A stretch of 20,108 nt of DNA from a virus. Positions 5,447-13,129 of the stretch are shown one piece after another. A program made the position numbers and the translations under genes. The stretch spans positions 1 to 20,108 of IMG/VR virus record IMGVR_UViG_3300028844_000438. The stretch is one strand, 5' to 3'. Within the stretch, counting starts at the first letter, position 1. Every line of letters starts with the position of its first letter. The notes beneath the pieces were generated by a model. It did not search any database. It had not been told where the DNA came from and saw only the letters and a list, made by a program, of their open reading frames with translations.

Positions 5447-7114
5447 ATGGACGACGAAGAAAGTGTACTGATTAAGTCGCACCAACCGTGCGATAGTTGT
5501 GGTTCATCTGATGCACGTTCAATCTATTCAGATGGACATGAATTTTGCTTTAGTTGTGAAACAAGATTTGATGGAGAAGGAGAATATCCTATCATGTCTA
5601 CACCAATCGAAACTAATGTAAGTCCAATCACCAATGCCAGCGGGGTTGTCTCTGCAATACCCGACAGAAAAATTTCCCAAGAGACTTGTAAAAAATACAA
5701 TGTGAGGATTGTAAAAGATTCATCAGGGAATATTATCAAGCACCGATATCCCTACCATGATGCACAGGGCAATCACATTGTCGATAAGGTGCGTGTACTA
5801 ACCGACAAGACATTTCCTTCCGAGCCGAAAGGCGCACTTGGTAAGGCCGTTATGTTTGGTCAGAACCTCTTTTCATCCGGTGGTAAATACATCACGGTGT
5901 GTGAAGGTGAGTTAGATGCTCTTGCTGCATTTGAAATGCTTGGCAGTAAATGGCCTGTTGTATCAATCAAGACTGGCGCACAAGGAGCGTACAAGGATTG
6001 CAAGGCAAACCTAGAATATCTATCAAAGTTTGATAATGTTGTGTTGTGCTTTGATGCTGATGAGCATGGAAGAAAAGCGGCACAGAAAGTTGCAAGCCTT
6101 TTCGAGCCAAACACTTGCCGCATTGTCTGCATGACAGATGGTAAAGATGCGTCTGAGTATCTTCAGTCAGGTAAGCGCGAACAGTTTTCTCAAGTATGGT
6201 GGAACGCAAAGGTTCACACTCCGGCTGGTATTCTTAACCTTGCCGACATGGGTGATACGTTGTATGAGGAAGGCACTTACAAGACTTGTCTGTATCCTTT
6301 TGATGGGCTGAATGAAAAGCTATATGGTATTCGTACTGGCGAACTTGTGACGTTCACTGCCGGTACAGGAACAGGTAAGTCCAGCGTGATGCGTGAGCTT
6401 ATGCACCATGTTCTGAATAACACAGAAGAAAACATTGGCGTTATCTCTCTCGAAGAAAATGTTCGGTCCACCATCTTCCATCTCATGTCAGTCGAGGCTA
6501 ACGCCCGACTATACATCAGGGAGATACGCGATCAGTTTAGCATGAACGATCTTCGCAAGTGGCAAGAAGCTACGGTAGGTACTCGACGGTTCTTTGCCTT
6601 CGATCATTTCGGAAGTATGAAGACTGATGAGATACTGTCCCGTGTACGCTACATGGTGAAGGCGCTTGATTGTAAGTGGATCTTCCTTGACCATCTATCT
6701 ATTCTAGTCTCTGGTCTTGAGGGAGATGATGAGCGAAGGAACATCGACAATCTGATGACCAAGCTACGGTCAATCGTGGAAGAGACTAACGTGGCTATGC
6801 TTCTTGTCTCTCATCTTCGCCGCGCACAGGGCGATAACGGCCATGAGAATGGTAGGGAAGTTACTCTGTCTCATCTACGTGGATCACAATCCATCGCACA
6901 GTTATCTGATGCAGTAGTAGCTATGGAGCGTGATCAACAGTCAGACGATCCTAATATTGCCAACACCACTACGATCAGAGTATTGAAGAACCGATACGCT
7001 GGTGACACTGGTGTAGCTGCACACCTGTTCTTTAACAAGGACACAGGACGATTGACAGAGGTACATAATCTAGGCGATGATGGTGAGGAGAATACTCAAG
7101 ATCAGGAACTTTAG
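5447..7114 (+). CDS. T7 gp4-like DNA primase-helicase
   Basis: This bifunctional protein primes lagging-strand synthesis and unwinds the fork. The zinc-binding domain has C15/C18 and C34/C37. The Toprim primase domain follows, with E153 in VCEGELDA, then FDADEHG (D203, D205) and DGKDASEYL. The helicase domain is RecA/DnaB-like: Walker A AGTGTGKS (305-312), a catalytic-glutamate region SLEENVR (334-340), Walker B WIFLDHLS (D415), motif H4 around SHLRGSQSIAQLSD (475-488) and an arginine-finger-like KNRYAGDTG (514-522). At 555 residues it matches the T7 gp4 architecture. ATG 5447 has AGAGGT about five bases upstream. It lies directly before the DNA polymerase, the usual order in T7-like marine phages. 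Confidence 0.95.
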   Translation: MDDEESVLIKSHQPCDSCGSSDARSIYSDGHEFCFSCETRFDGEGEYPIMSTPIETNVSPITNASGVVSAIPDRKISQETCKKYNVRIVKDSSGNIIKHRYPYHDAQGNHIVDKVRVLTDKTFPSEPKGALGKAVMFGQNLFSSGGKYITVCEGELDALAAFEMLGSKWPVVSIKTGAQGAYKDCKANLEYLSKFDNVVLCFDADEHGRKAAQKVASLFEPNTCRIVCMTDGKDASEYLQSGKREQFSQVWWNAKVHTPAGILNLADMGDTLYEEGTYKTCLYPFDGLNEKLYGIRTGELVTFTAGTGTGKSSVMRELMHHVLNNTEENIGVISLEENVRSTIFHLMSVEANARLYIREIRDQFSMNDLRKWQEATVGTRRFFAFDHFGSMKTDEILSRVRYMVKALDCKWIFLDHLSILVSGLEGDDERRNIDNLMTKLRSIVEETNVAMLLVSHLRRAQGDNGHENGREVTLSHLRGSQSIAQLSDAVVAMERDQQSDDPNIANTTTIRVLKNRYAGDTGVAAHLFFNKDTGRLTEVHNLGDDGEENTQDQEL

Positions 7115-7116
7115 TT

Positions 7117-8838
7117 ATGGAAGTTGTACTAGACATCGAAACTGATTCTCTCGATGCAAAGGAAATATATTGCATCGTAGCGAAAGAAAGAGTTTCTGGA
7201 AAGGTACATGTCTGGAAAGAACATCAGTGTTACGAGACATTCCCGGTATTCGCAAAGCGTGTGTCAAAGTTTATCATGCACAACGGAATATCTTTTGACG
7301 CTGATGTTCTTAACAGACTAACCTCATGCAACATAACTATAGATCGTATCGAAGATACAATGATCTTGTCTCAACTTACCAATCCTGTAAGGGATGGTGG
7401 TCATTCTCTTGAGGCATGGGGAGGTAGGCTAGGGTTTAACAAGATAGACTTTCACGATTTCTCCTGCCTCTCTCAAGAGATGATAGACTATTGTATACGT
7501 GATGTAGAACTAACTGAGAGGCTGTATATAACTCTACAGCCAGAATTAAAACAAATCAGTAGAGAATGTATTGATCTTGAATATAGAGTCAGGCATTTAG
7601 TTTCTGCTCAAGAACGAAACGGCTTTGCTCTTGATATGCAAAAGGCTATGTGTCTTGTTGCTAGGCTGAAGGATAAGTCTGATGCAATAGAGAATGAAGT
7701 TACTAAAATGTTTCCTCCCCTTCCCACCCATACAAAAGACGTTAAGATTAAAATAAAGAAAGATGGAACACTGTCATCTGTTGGTCTTCGACACATAGAA
7801 GACAAGTCTATTGTAGCTGGCGATCACTCAGCTATTGAGTATCAGGAATTTAATCTGTCATCCAGACAACAGATTGTAAAACGCCTCTTGTTGCGTGGCT
7901 GGCAACCTCAGAAGTTTACAGATAAGGGTCATCCAATCGTAGATGAGGGTGTACTTAAAGATGTTGACTTGCCAGAGGCAAAGAAAATTGCAGAGTTTCT
8001 AATGCTCCGTAAAAGAATAGCACAGGTCCAGTCTTGGATTGATGCAGTAAAGGATGATGGGAAAGTACATGGACAAGTTCTTACTCTTCGCGCAATCTCT
8101 GGACGTATGGCACACCATTCACCCAACATGGCACAAGTCCCTGCTTCTTATTCACCTTATGGAAAAGAGTGCAGAGAATGTTGGACAACTGCATCACCTG
8201 ATTACAGTCTTGTCGGCTGTGATGCTTCTTCTCTGGAACTCAGAGCATTAGCACACTATCTGAATGATCCTAAATTCACTAGCGAAGTTGTCGATGGAGA
8301 TATACACACAGCCAATCAACAAGCGGCTGGTCTTGAGACTCGCGATCAGGCAAAGACATTTATCTATGCTTTTATCTATGGTGCTGGCGCTGCAAAAATA
8401 GGATCAGTTGTTGGTGGTACTGCAGCAGATGGTCAAAGACTAATAGATACATTCCTTGCAAACGTCCCTGCCCTAGCAACTCTGAGACAAAAAGTAGATG
8501 CAGCGTCAAGCAGAGGATACTTGTTTGGTCTTGATGGTAGAAAACTTATTGTCAGGAATAAACACTCTGCAGTAAACCTTTTAATTCAAGGTGCTGGTGC
8601 AGTTATTTGTAAGCAATGGTTAGTTGACATACATCTTTTAATGAGACATAATAAAATTAATGCCAATCTTGTCGCGTCAATCCATGACGAGTATCAGCAT
8701 GAGGTTCACAAGAGTCAGGCTGAAGAGTTTGGCGAAATAACTAAACTGGCTATGAAGAAAACAGAAGAGAGATTAAGGATAAAATGCCCACTCGACAGCG
8801 AATACAAAGTCGGCCTGAACTGGTCACAAACACATTAG
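7117..8838 (+). CDS. Family A DNA polymerase with 3'-5' exonuclease
   Basis: This is the replicative polymerase. Exonuclease motifs are intact: Exo I LDIET (D6, E8), Exo II HNGISFD (D61) and Exo III YCIRD (Y125, D129). The polymerase half has motif A DASSLELR (D369), motif B R409-x3-K413...Y421-G422, and motif C SIHDE (H523, D524, E525). The residue equivalent to E. coli Pol I Phe762 is Tyr417, as in T7. Length is 573 residues, shorter than T7's, with no 5'-3' nuclease domain and no DnaJ-like zinc insert. ATG 7117 lies two bases after the helicase stop with only a weak AGGA. The last 55 bases overlap the nuclease-like gene. Confidence 0.95.
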   Translation: MEVVLDIETDSLDAKEIYCIVAKERVSGKVHVWKEHQCYETFPVFAKRVSKFIMHNGISFDADVLNRLTSCNITIDRIEDTMILSQLTNPVRDGGHSLEAWGGRLGFNKIDFHDFSCLSQEMIDYCIRDVELTERLYITLQPELKQISRECIDLEYRVRHLVSAQERNGFALDMQKAMCLVARLKDKSDAIENEVTKMFPPLPTHTKDVKIKIKKDGTLSSVGLRHIEDKSIVAGDHSAIEYQEFNLSSRQQIVKRLLLRGWQPQKFTDKGHPIVDEGVLKDVDLPEAKKIAEFLMLRKRIAQVQSWIDAVKDDGKVHGQVLTLRAISGRMAHHSPNMAQVPASYSPYGKECRECWTTASPDYSLVGCDASSLELRALAHYLNDPKFTSEVVDGDIHTANQQAAGLETRDQAKTFIYAFIYGAGAAKIGSVVGGTAADGQRLIDTFLANVPALATLRQKVDAASSRGYLFGLDGRKLIVRNKHSAVNLLIQGAGAVICKQWLVDIHLLMRHNKINANLVASIHDEYQHEVHKSQAEEFGEITKLAMKKTEERLRIKCPLDSEYKVGLNWSQTH

Positions 8839-9353
8839 TAGAATTTAATGATACGGAAGTTTATCTATGTGAGGATATTGCAAAGAAACGCTATGACAAT
8901 AATCGCGCCAATTCAATAAAACAAACTGCATATAAAGCAGGTTTAGGTGATCCTTATCGTTGGGATATAATGGGGTGTTATGGTGAGCTAGCTTTTTTAA
9001 AAGCAGTAAACCAATATCCTTATGATTTCTTTAGTATTAAACCACGATCTGTGGCTAGAGGAACTGACAATGGAGATTTGGAATTAGATGGCTTGACAAT
9101 AGACGTTAAGACAACAATGTATACTACAGGCAGACTTGTCTGTAAGACAATCAAGGCTGGAGATATTGTAGATTTATTTTGTCTTGCTGTCATAGAGGAT
9201 AAGAATAGAGTTTCTCTTAGAGGCTTTTGTCCAGCTAAGTTATTGCTAAAGGATGAGAATTATAATACAGCCAATGGTAAATTTCCTAGAGTGTGCTACA
9301 ACATGGAACAGAAAAACCTTATGTCTTACGACGAGGCTGTAAAAAAGTTGTAG
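8784..9353 (+). CDS. Putative PD-(D/E)XK-fold endonuclease
   Basis: The 189-residue product starts inside the polymerase gene at ATG 8784, preceded by AAGGAT (8775-8780). It carries an acidic/lysine constellation typical of restriction-endonuclease-like folds: E68 in a helix (CYGELAFLKAV), then D98 and D107-V-K109 in GDLELDGLTIDVKTT, nine residues apart. The N-terminal 60 residues are polar and basic and may contact DNA. The assignment comes from motif spacing only. Position after the polymerase suggests a role in replication, recombination or host-DNA breakdown. A non-catalytic relative is possible. Confidence 0.6.
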   Translation: MPTRQRIQSRPELVTNTLVEFNDTEVYLCEDIAKKRYDNNRANSIKQTAYKAGLGDPYRWDIMGCYGELAFLKAVNQYPYDFFSIKPRSVARGTDNGDLELDGLTIDVKTTMYTTGRLVCKTIKAGDIVDLFCLAVIEDKNRVSLRGFCPAKLLLKDENYNTANGKFPRVCYNMEQKNLMSYDEAVKKL

Positions 9354-9371
9354 GTTGTCAAAAAAAAGTTC

Positions 9372-9400
9372 TTGACACTGCATGAGGGGTGTGTCAGTAT
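9372..9400 (+). promoter_or_regulatory. Candidate sigma-70-type promoter before SSB gene
   Basis: A perfect -35 hexamer TTGACA (9372-9377) is followed after 17 bases by CAGTAT (9395-9400), a weak -10 match that has an upstream TGT giving an extended -10. An inverted repeat GGTGTG (9388-9393)/CACACC (9404-9409) straddles the -10 and could be an operator. It lies in the 105-base gap before the SSB gene. Confidence 0.4.
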
Positions 9401-9416
9401 TCGCACACCGTGACAA

Positions 9417-9436
9417 ACCAAGTAGGTAGACTTGGT
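9417..9436 (+). other. Hairpin in SSB 5' leader
   Basis: ACCAAGT (9417-9423) and ACTTGGT (9430-9436) form a perfect 7-bp stem with a 6-base loop, ending seven bases before the AAGGAG of the SSB gene. It could tune translation or bind a protein, perhaps SSB itself, as autoregulation is known for some phage single-strand binding proteins. That link is inference. Confidence 0.45.
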
Positions 9437-9458
9437 AAACCGTAAAGGAGAAAAGAGT

Positions 9459-9926
9459 ATGGATACTCATATTGTTTCTGGTAAAGCGTACTGGGCTAGT
9501 GTTACCGCACCTAACACTACCTATGAACCTGTTTGGTGCGTTGACGTTTGCCTTGACGATGATAGCAAAAGTCTGATGGACAGTCTTGGTCTGAATGTTC
9601 AGAACAAAGGAGATGATCGTGGTGATTTTATCAAGATCAAGCGCAAGGTGTACAAGCGTGACGGTACACAGCGTAATGCTCCTGTTATCAAAGACTCTCA
9701 AAACAATTCTTGGGATGGTTCTTTGATTGGTAATGGCAGTCAGGTCAATGCTAAGTTCGCAACTTACGAATGGGAATATAACAAGAAGAAGGGCATTGCT
9801 ACTGATCTTATTGCCCTTCAGGTTGTTGACCTTGTAGAGTATGGAGGAAGTTCATCTGACTTTTCTCCTGTTGATGGTGGTTATGTGGCTGGTGGTGGTG
9901 AGTCTACCGAAGATGCTCCTTTCTAG
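9459..9926 (+). CDS. Single-stranded DNA-binding protein, T7 gp2.5-like
   Basis: ATG 9459 has a strong AAGGAG at 9445-9450 and is preferred to an in-frame upstream TTG (9432) that overlaps the leader hairpin. The 155-residue product is a predicted OB-fold protein: beta-rich, with IGNGSQVNAKFATYEW and the IALQVVDLVEY strand typical of phage gp2.5-type SSBs. It ends in a flexible Gly-rich linker and an acidic tail with terminal Phe (GESTEDAPF), the signature by which SSBs recruit polymerase and helicase. It probably coats single strands at the fork made by the upstream primase-helicase and polymerase. It has its own promoter-like region and a terminator-like hairpin after it. Confidence 0.85.
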   Translation: MDTHIVSGKAYWASVTAPNTTYEPVWCVDVCLDDDSKSLMDSLGLNVQNKGDDRGDFIKIKRKVYKRDGTQRNAPVIKDSQNNSWDGSLIGNGSQVNAKFATYEWEYNKKKGIATDLIALQVVDLVEYGGSSSDFSPVDGGYVAGGGESTEDAPF

Positions 9927-9944
9927 GTAGACACACAAATAGGG

Positions 9945-10006
9945 GTTGTCACTTAGGTCTTGAGACAACTGAGTTAGCAGTGTGGGAGGGTGGCTAACAT
10001 CTTTTT
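9945..10006 (+). terminator. Two hairpins, second terminator-like, after SSB
   Basis: GTTGTC (9945-9950) pairs with GACAAC (9964-9969). GTTAGC (9973-9978) pairs with GCTAAC (9993-9998) and is followed by ATCTTTTT ending at 10006. The second has a short stem and a 14-base loop, so it would be a weak intrinsic terminator. It separates the highly expressed SSB gene type from gmd. No other content is seen in 9927-10024. Confidence 0.45.
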
Positions 10007-10024
10007 ACAAACTAGGATTTATAA

Positions 10025-11044
10025 ATGAAACGAGCGTTAATAACTGGCGGTTCTGGACAGGATGGATATTATTTGTCTCAACTCCTGATGGACAAGGGTT
10101 ATGATGTATATTCTGTTGTTCGTAGGTCTTCAGTAGATAACTTCACACGTATCAACAAGCTGAACAAGGGCGAGCATTTTGAAGTTCTGTATGGAGATTT
10201 GACAGACACTTCTGGCCTTCTCAGAATCATAAGTGAAGTTGAGCCACAGGAGATTTATAATCTTGCTGCACAGTCTGATGTTCGTATTAGTTTTGATATT
10301 CCTGAATACACTGGTGATGTTGACGGTCTTGGTACTACTCGATTGCTTGAGGCAATTAGATCACTTGGAATGATTGACAGTTGTAAGTTCTATCAAGCAT
10401 CTACTTCAGAGTTGTATGGGAAGGTAGTAGAAACTCCGCAGACCGAGACTACTCCCTTCTATCCTCGCTCGCCCTATGGCGTGGCTAAGTTGTACAGCTA
10501 TTGGATGGTTAAGAATTATCGAGAGGCTTACAACATGTATGCCTGTAACGGTATTTTGTTTAATCACGAATCTCCGATGAGAGGAGATAACTTTGTAACA
10601 CAAAAGATTGTCAAGGCTGTGAATGATATTAAAGAAAAAAGACTTGACAAGTTGACTGTTGGTAATGTATACAGCAAGCGTGATTGGGGAAGTGCAAAGG
10701 ATTATGTAGAGGGAATGTGGCTGATGTTACAGCAAGACAATCCAGAAGATTATGTTCTTGCTACTGGAGAGACACACTCCATCAAAGAGTTGATTGACTA
10801 TTCCTTTGAAAAGTTTCTTGGTATTTCTTTGTCTTGGTCAGGCGAAGGAGTAAACACCGTGGGCAAAGATGGCAACAAAGTTCTTGTCGATTGTAGTCCT
10901 AAATTCTATCGACCAACAGAGGTTGATCTTCTTCTTGGAGATTCAACCAAAGCCAAAGAGAAGTTAGGTTGGCAAACAAAAGTGTCATTTCATCAGTTGA
11001 TTGATGAGATGTTTCTATATCAAAGTGAAGGAAAACTAACATGA
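10025..11044 (+). CDS. gmd: GDP-mannose 4,6-dehydratase
   Basis: This short-chain dehydrogenase converts GDP-mannose to GDP-4-dehydro-6-deoxymannose, the branch point to GDP-fucose, GDP-rhamnose and GDP-perosamine. The NADP-binding Rossmann motif is GGSGQDG (residues 8-14), followed by VVRRSS. Catalytic residues are in STSELYG (T127, E129) and Y151-x3-K155 within [15 protein letters not shown] (180-187) is a hallmark of the family. At 339 residues it is slightly shorter than the E. coli enzyme but appears complete. Its stop overlaps the next start (ATGA). No reductase or epimerase to finish the sugar is in the window, so the product is finished by host enzymes or genes outside. Likely consumers are the glycosyltransferases at 15940-18898. 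Confidence 0.95.
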   Translation: MKRALITGGSGQDGYYLSQLLMDKGYDVYSVVRRSSVDNFTRINKLNKGEHFEVLYGDLTDTSGLLRIISEVEPQEIYNLAAQSDVRISFDIPEYTGDVDGLGTTRLLEAIRSLGMIDSCKFYQASTSELYGKVVETPQTETTPFYPRSPYGVAKLYSYWMVKNYREAYNMYACNGILFNHESPMRGDNFVTQKIVKAVNDIKEKRLDKLTVGNVYSKRDWGSAKDYVEGMWLMLQQDNPEDYVLATGETHSIKELIDYSFEKFLGISLSWSGEGVNTVGKDGNKVLVDCSPKFYRPTEVDLLLGDSTKAKEKLGWQTKVSFHQLIDEMFLYQSEGKLT

Positions 11045-11265
11045 TTAACAATCAGATTAAAGTTCTACGCGCACTGAAGAAGGGTATGCGTGTCACTCGT
11101 AAGACTGCAATTGAGAATGGGTGGTGTGAAAATCTCACAGCAACAATCTCAGACCTTCGTAAGTCTGGTTATCTTATCGACGCTGTAACTGCAAAACGTC
11201 CAGACGGTGCAAACTACACACGTTATAAACTTATGTCTGATAATCCAGAACTGATGGCTGTTTAG
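11041..11265 (+). CDS. Small winged-helix/HTH DNA-binding protein
   Basis: The 74-residue product overlaps the gmd stop. It reads as a small winged helix: helix 1 [12 protein letters not shown], helix 2 and recognition helix ([25 protein letters not shown]), then a beta wing ([21 protein letters not shown]). This matches the small phage HTH_39-like domains. It could regulate transcription or act as a DNA-binding accessory factor; no operator can be assigned. The exonuclease gene starts eight bases downstream. Confidence 0.7.
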   Translation: MINNQIKVLRALKKGMRVTRKTAIENGWCENLTATISDLRKSGYLIDAVTAKRPDGANYTRYKLMSDNPELMAV

Positions 11266-11272
11266 TTCTGGT

Positions 11273-12145
11273 ATGGTGAAGATAATGACAGGAAAAACTA
11301 TAGAGACTCTGATCGAAGATATCTATAATATCTTTGAGTGTGATGAAGAAGTGGAAGTGAAAGAGGCAGACCTAGAGAGGTTTGTAAAGGGTGTTGTTGA
11401 TTCTGTTGTGTCTTCACTTAAAGAGCGAGAAAGGTCAAAAGGAAATCTTAGACTGTCTCTTATCGGACAGCCAGACAGAAAGATTTGGTATTCTGTCAGG
11501 GATGAAGGCACTGCTAACAAGCAGAAGCTGTCCGGGCAGGACAAGATTAAGTTCTTGTATGGAGACATACTCGAATCTCTTTTGATCTTTCTCTCTCGCA
11601 CTGCAGGTCATGCCGTTACGGATGAACAGAAGCAAGTCTCTGTGAATGGAGTTGTCGGACATCAAGATGCAATGGTTGACGGTGTGTTAGTAGATTTTAA
11701 AAGCGCATCACCATATGGATTTAAAAAGTTTAAAGAAGCATCTATACACACAGATGATCCGTTTGGATATATTGCACAAATATCTGCCTATGCAAAGGCA
11801 AACAACGTAAAGAAGGCTGGCTTTGTTGCTATAGATAAATCATCTGGAGAGGTTTGCTATTGTCCTGTACATGAAATGGAAATGATAAATGCAGAAGAAC
11901 GAATCAACCATCTCAAGTCAGTTATTAAAACTAGCACACCTCCCTCTCGTTGTTATAGTGACGTTCCTGATGGTAAGTCTGGCAATTATAAGCTACACAT
12001 TGGCTGTGTTTATTGTTCTTATAAGCATGATTGCTGGTCTGATAGTAACAACGGGCAGGGCCTTAAAAAGTTTAACTATTCTACTGGTCCGAGGCACTTG
12101 ACTCGCATTGGTCGTATGCCAGATGTAGAGGAAATACATGACTAA
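11273..12145 (+). CDS. RecB/Cas4-like PD-(D/E)XK exonuclease
   Basis: The 290-residue protein shows an ordered RecB-type nuclease site: E101 in YGDILESLL, H130-Q-D132 (VVGHQDAMVDG), D141-F-K143 (VDFKSASPYGF) and the QxxxY motif Q169-Y173. A C-terminal cysteine set, C227, C245, C248 and C254 (GCVYCSYKHDC), resembles the cysteine knuckle of Cas4/AddB-type nucleases, so an iron-sulfur cluster is possible. In T7-like marine phages such an exonuclease usually sits between polymerase and endonuclease I and replaces T7 gp6 in host-DNA degradation and primer removal. Start could be ATG 11273 or ATG 11285; neither has a good ribosome binding site. It overlaps endonuclease I by eight bases. Confidence 0.8.
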   Translation: MVKIMTGKTIETLIEDIYNIFECDEEVEVKEADLERFVKGVVDSVVSSLKERERSKGNLRLSLIGQPDRKIWYSVRDEGTANKQKLSGQDKIKFLYGDILESLLIFLSRTAGHAVTDEQKQVSVNGVVGHQDAMVDGVLVDFKSASPYGFKKFKEASIHTDDPFGYIAQISAYAKANNVKKAGFVAIDKSSGEVCYCPVHEMEMINAEERINHLKSVIKTSTPPSRCYSDVPDGKSGNYKLHIGCVYCSYKHDCWSDSNNGQGLKKFNYSTGPRHLTRIGRMPDVEEIHD

Positions 12146-12563
12146 GTTCCGGTCTAAGTCCGAGAGAATAACCAATGACTTTCTCTTGGATAAGGGCATT
12201 AATTTTTCTTTTGAACCTTACTTTATAAAATACATGTGGATTGAAAGTAAGAAATATCTTCCAGACTTTGTGCTGGACAATGGAATACTTCTTGAGGTAA
12301 AGGGCAGGTTTACTCTTCAGGATAGAAAGAAACATCTTTTTCTTCGCGAGAGTAATCCAGACTTGGATGTAAGGTTTGTCTTCAACAATCCAAACTCAAA
12401 GCTGTACAAAGGAGCAAAATCCACATACGCTGACTGGTGTGTTAAGCACGGGTTTTTATATTGCAAATTATCTGATGGCATTCCTGAAGGATGGCTAAAT
12501 GGAAAAACAAGAAACAAAAATCCTTCTCGAAATAGAAGAAATAATAAAAAAAAGAAAGACTGA
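12138..12563 (+). CDS. T7-type endonuclease I (Holliday junction resolvase)
   Basis: This protein cuts branched DNA and resolves recombination and replication intermediates before packaging. The active-site residues line up with T7 gp3: E9 in FRSKSER, D43 in YLPDF, and E53-V-K55 in LLEVKGRF. The spacings of 34, 10 and 2 residues compare with 35, 10 and 2 in T7 (E20, D55, E65, K67). Further family blocks are VRFVFNN and YKGAKSTYADWC. The 141-residue length is close to T7's. It ends in a Lys/Arg/Asn-rich tail encoded where the gene overlaps the next one by 65 bases. It overlaps the exonuclease stop, so the two nucleases are probably co-translated. Confidence 0.95.
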   Translation: MTKFRSKSERITNDFLLDKGINFSFEPYFIKYMWIESKKYLPDFVLDNGILLEVKGRFTLQDRKKHLFLRESNPDLDVRFVFNNPNSKLYKGAKSTYADWCVKHGFLYCKLSDGIPEGWLNGKTRNKNPSRNRRNNKKKKD

Positions 12564-12843
12564 CCCAGAGCAGCTTTTATTCATGAGCGTCATTCTACAA
12601 GCAATGCTTGACGCTACTAAACCAGAGACAGAAAAAGAATCTGAAGATGCGGCTGTTGCACGACGATCTGCACAGGCATGGTTCTTTTCTTCTATCGGTG
12701 TAACAGCCGAAGACTTTATCACCGTCTGTGATATAGCAGACATTGACCCTGACTATGTTAAGTCTTTTGCCTTCAAGGTTCTTCGCTCAAAAGAGGTTGA
12801 CTTTGTAAGGAAGAGGATCAATACTGTTTTGACGTTTAGTTAA
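12499..12843 (+). CDS. 114-residue conserved phage hypothetical protein
   Basis: ATG 12499 lies inside the endonuclease gene and has GAAGGA (12486-12491) at good spacing, so this start is well supported despite the 65-base overlap. The product has an acidic helical N-terminus (KILLEIEEIIKKRK), then ATKPETEKESEDAAVARRSAQAW, and a C-terminal FFSSIGVTAEDFITVCDIADIDPDYV block that I associate with conserved small proteins in marine T7-like phage replication regions. Helical prediction throughout; no catalytic residues. Function is unknown; a DNA-binding or replication accessory role would fit the context only. Confidence 0.75.
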   Translation: MEKQETKILLEIEEIIKKRKTDPEQLLFMSVILQAMLDATKPETEKESEDAAVARRSAQAWFFSSIGVTAEDFITVCDIADIDPDYVKSFAFKVLRSKEVDFVRKRINTVLTFS

Positions 12844-12853
12844 GGAGCAACGC

Positions 12854-13117
12854 ATGAATTACAACTTCAATGAAAACTTCTATCTACACGAGATTGGAGA
12901 GTATATAAAAGAAACTTATAGCCAGCATTATGCACAAGATAAATATCAAGCAACTGATATAATTCTTGACGCTGGATATGGTGAAGGGTTTTGCGTAGGT
13001 AACATACTGAAATACTGTAAGAGATATGGCAAAAAGGACGGTAAGAATAGAAAGGATTTGTTAAAGGTAATCCACTATGCCATAATTATGCTTCATGTCC
13101 ACGACCAGCAAGAGTAA
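12854..13117 (+). CDS. DUF3310-type protein (T7 gp1.7-like domain)
   Basis: ATG 12854 has AAGGAG ten bases upstream. The 87-residue product contains the DUF3310 pattern: YQATDIILDAG, then GFCVGNILKYCKRYGKKDGKNRKDLLKV and a closing helix. T7 gp1.7, which has thymidylate/dGMP kinase activity, carries such a domain, so a link to nucleotide metabolism is plausible, and the gene is immediately upstream of ribonucleotide reductase. No Walker A motif is present and this protein is much shorter than a typical kinase, so activity should not be assumed. Confidence 0.8.
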   Translation: MNYNFNENFYLHEIGEYIKETYSQHYAQDKYQATDIILDAGYGEGFCVGNILKYCKRYGKKDGKNRKDLLKVIHYAIIMLHVHDQQE

Positions 13118-13129
13118 TAGGAGTATTAA

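Noticed and set aside
7117-8838. DnaJ-like zinc insert in the DNA polymerase, as in HMO-2011-type phages
   Set aside because: The region between the exonuclease and polymerase halves has no CxxCxGxG knuckles. The only such knuckle in the window is in the separate 68-residue protein at 800-1006.
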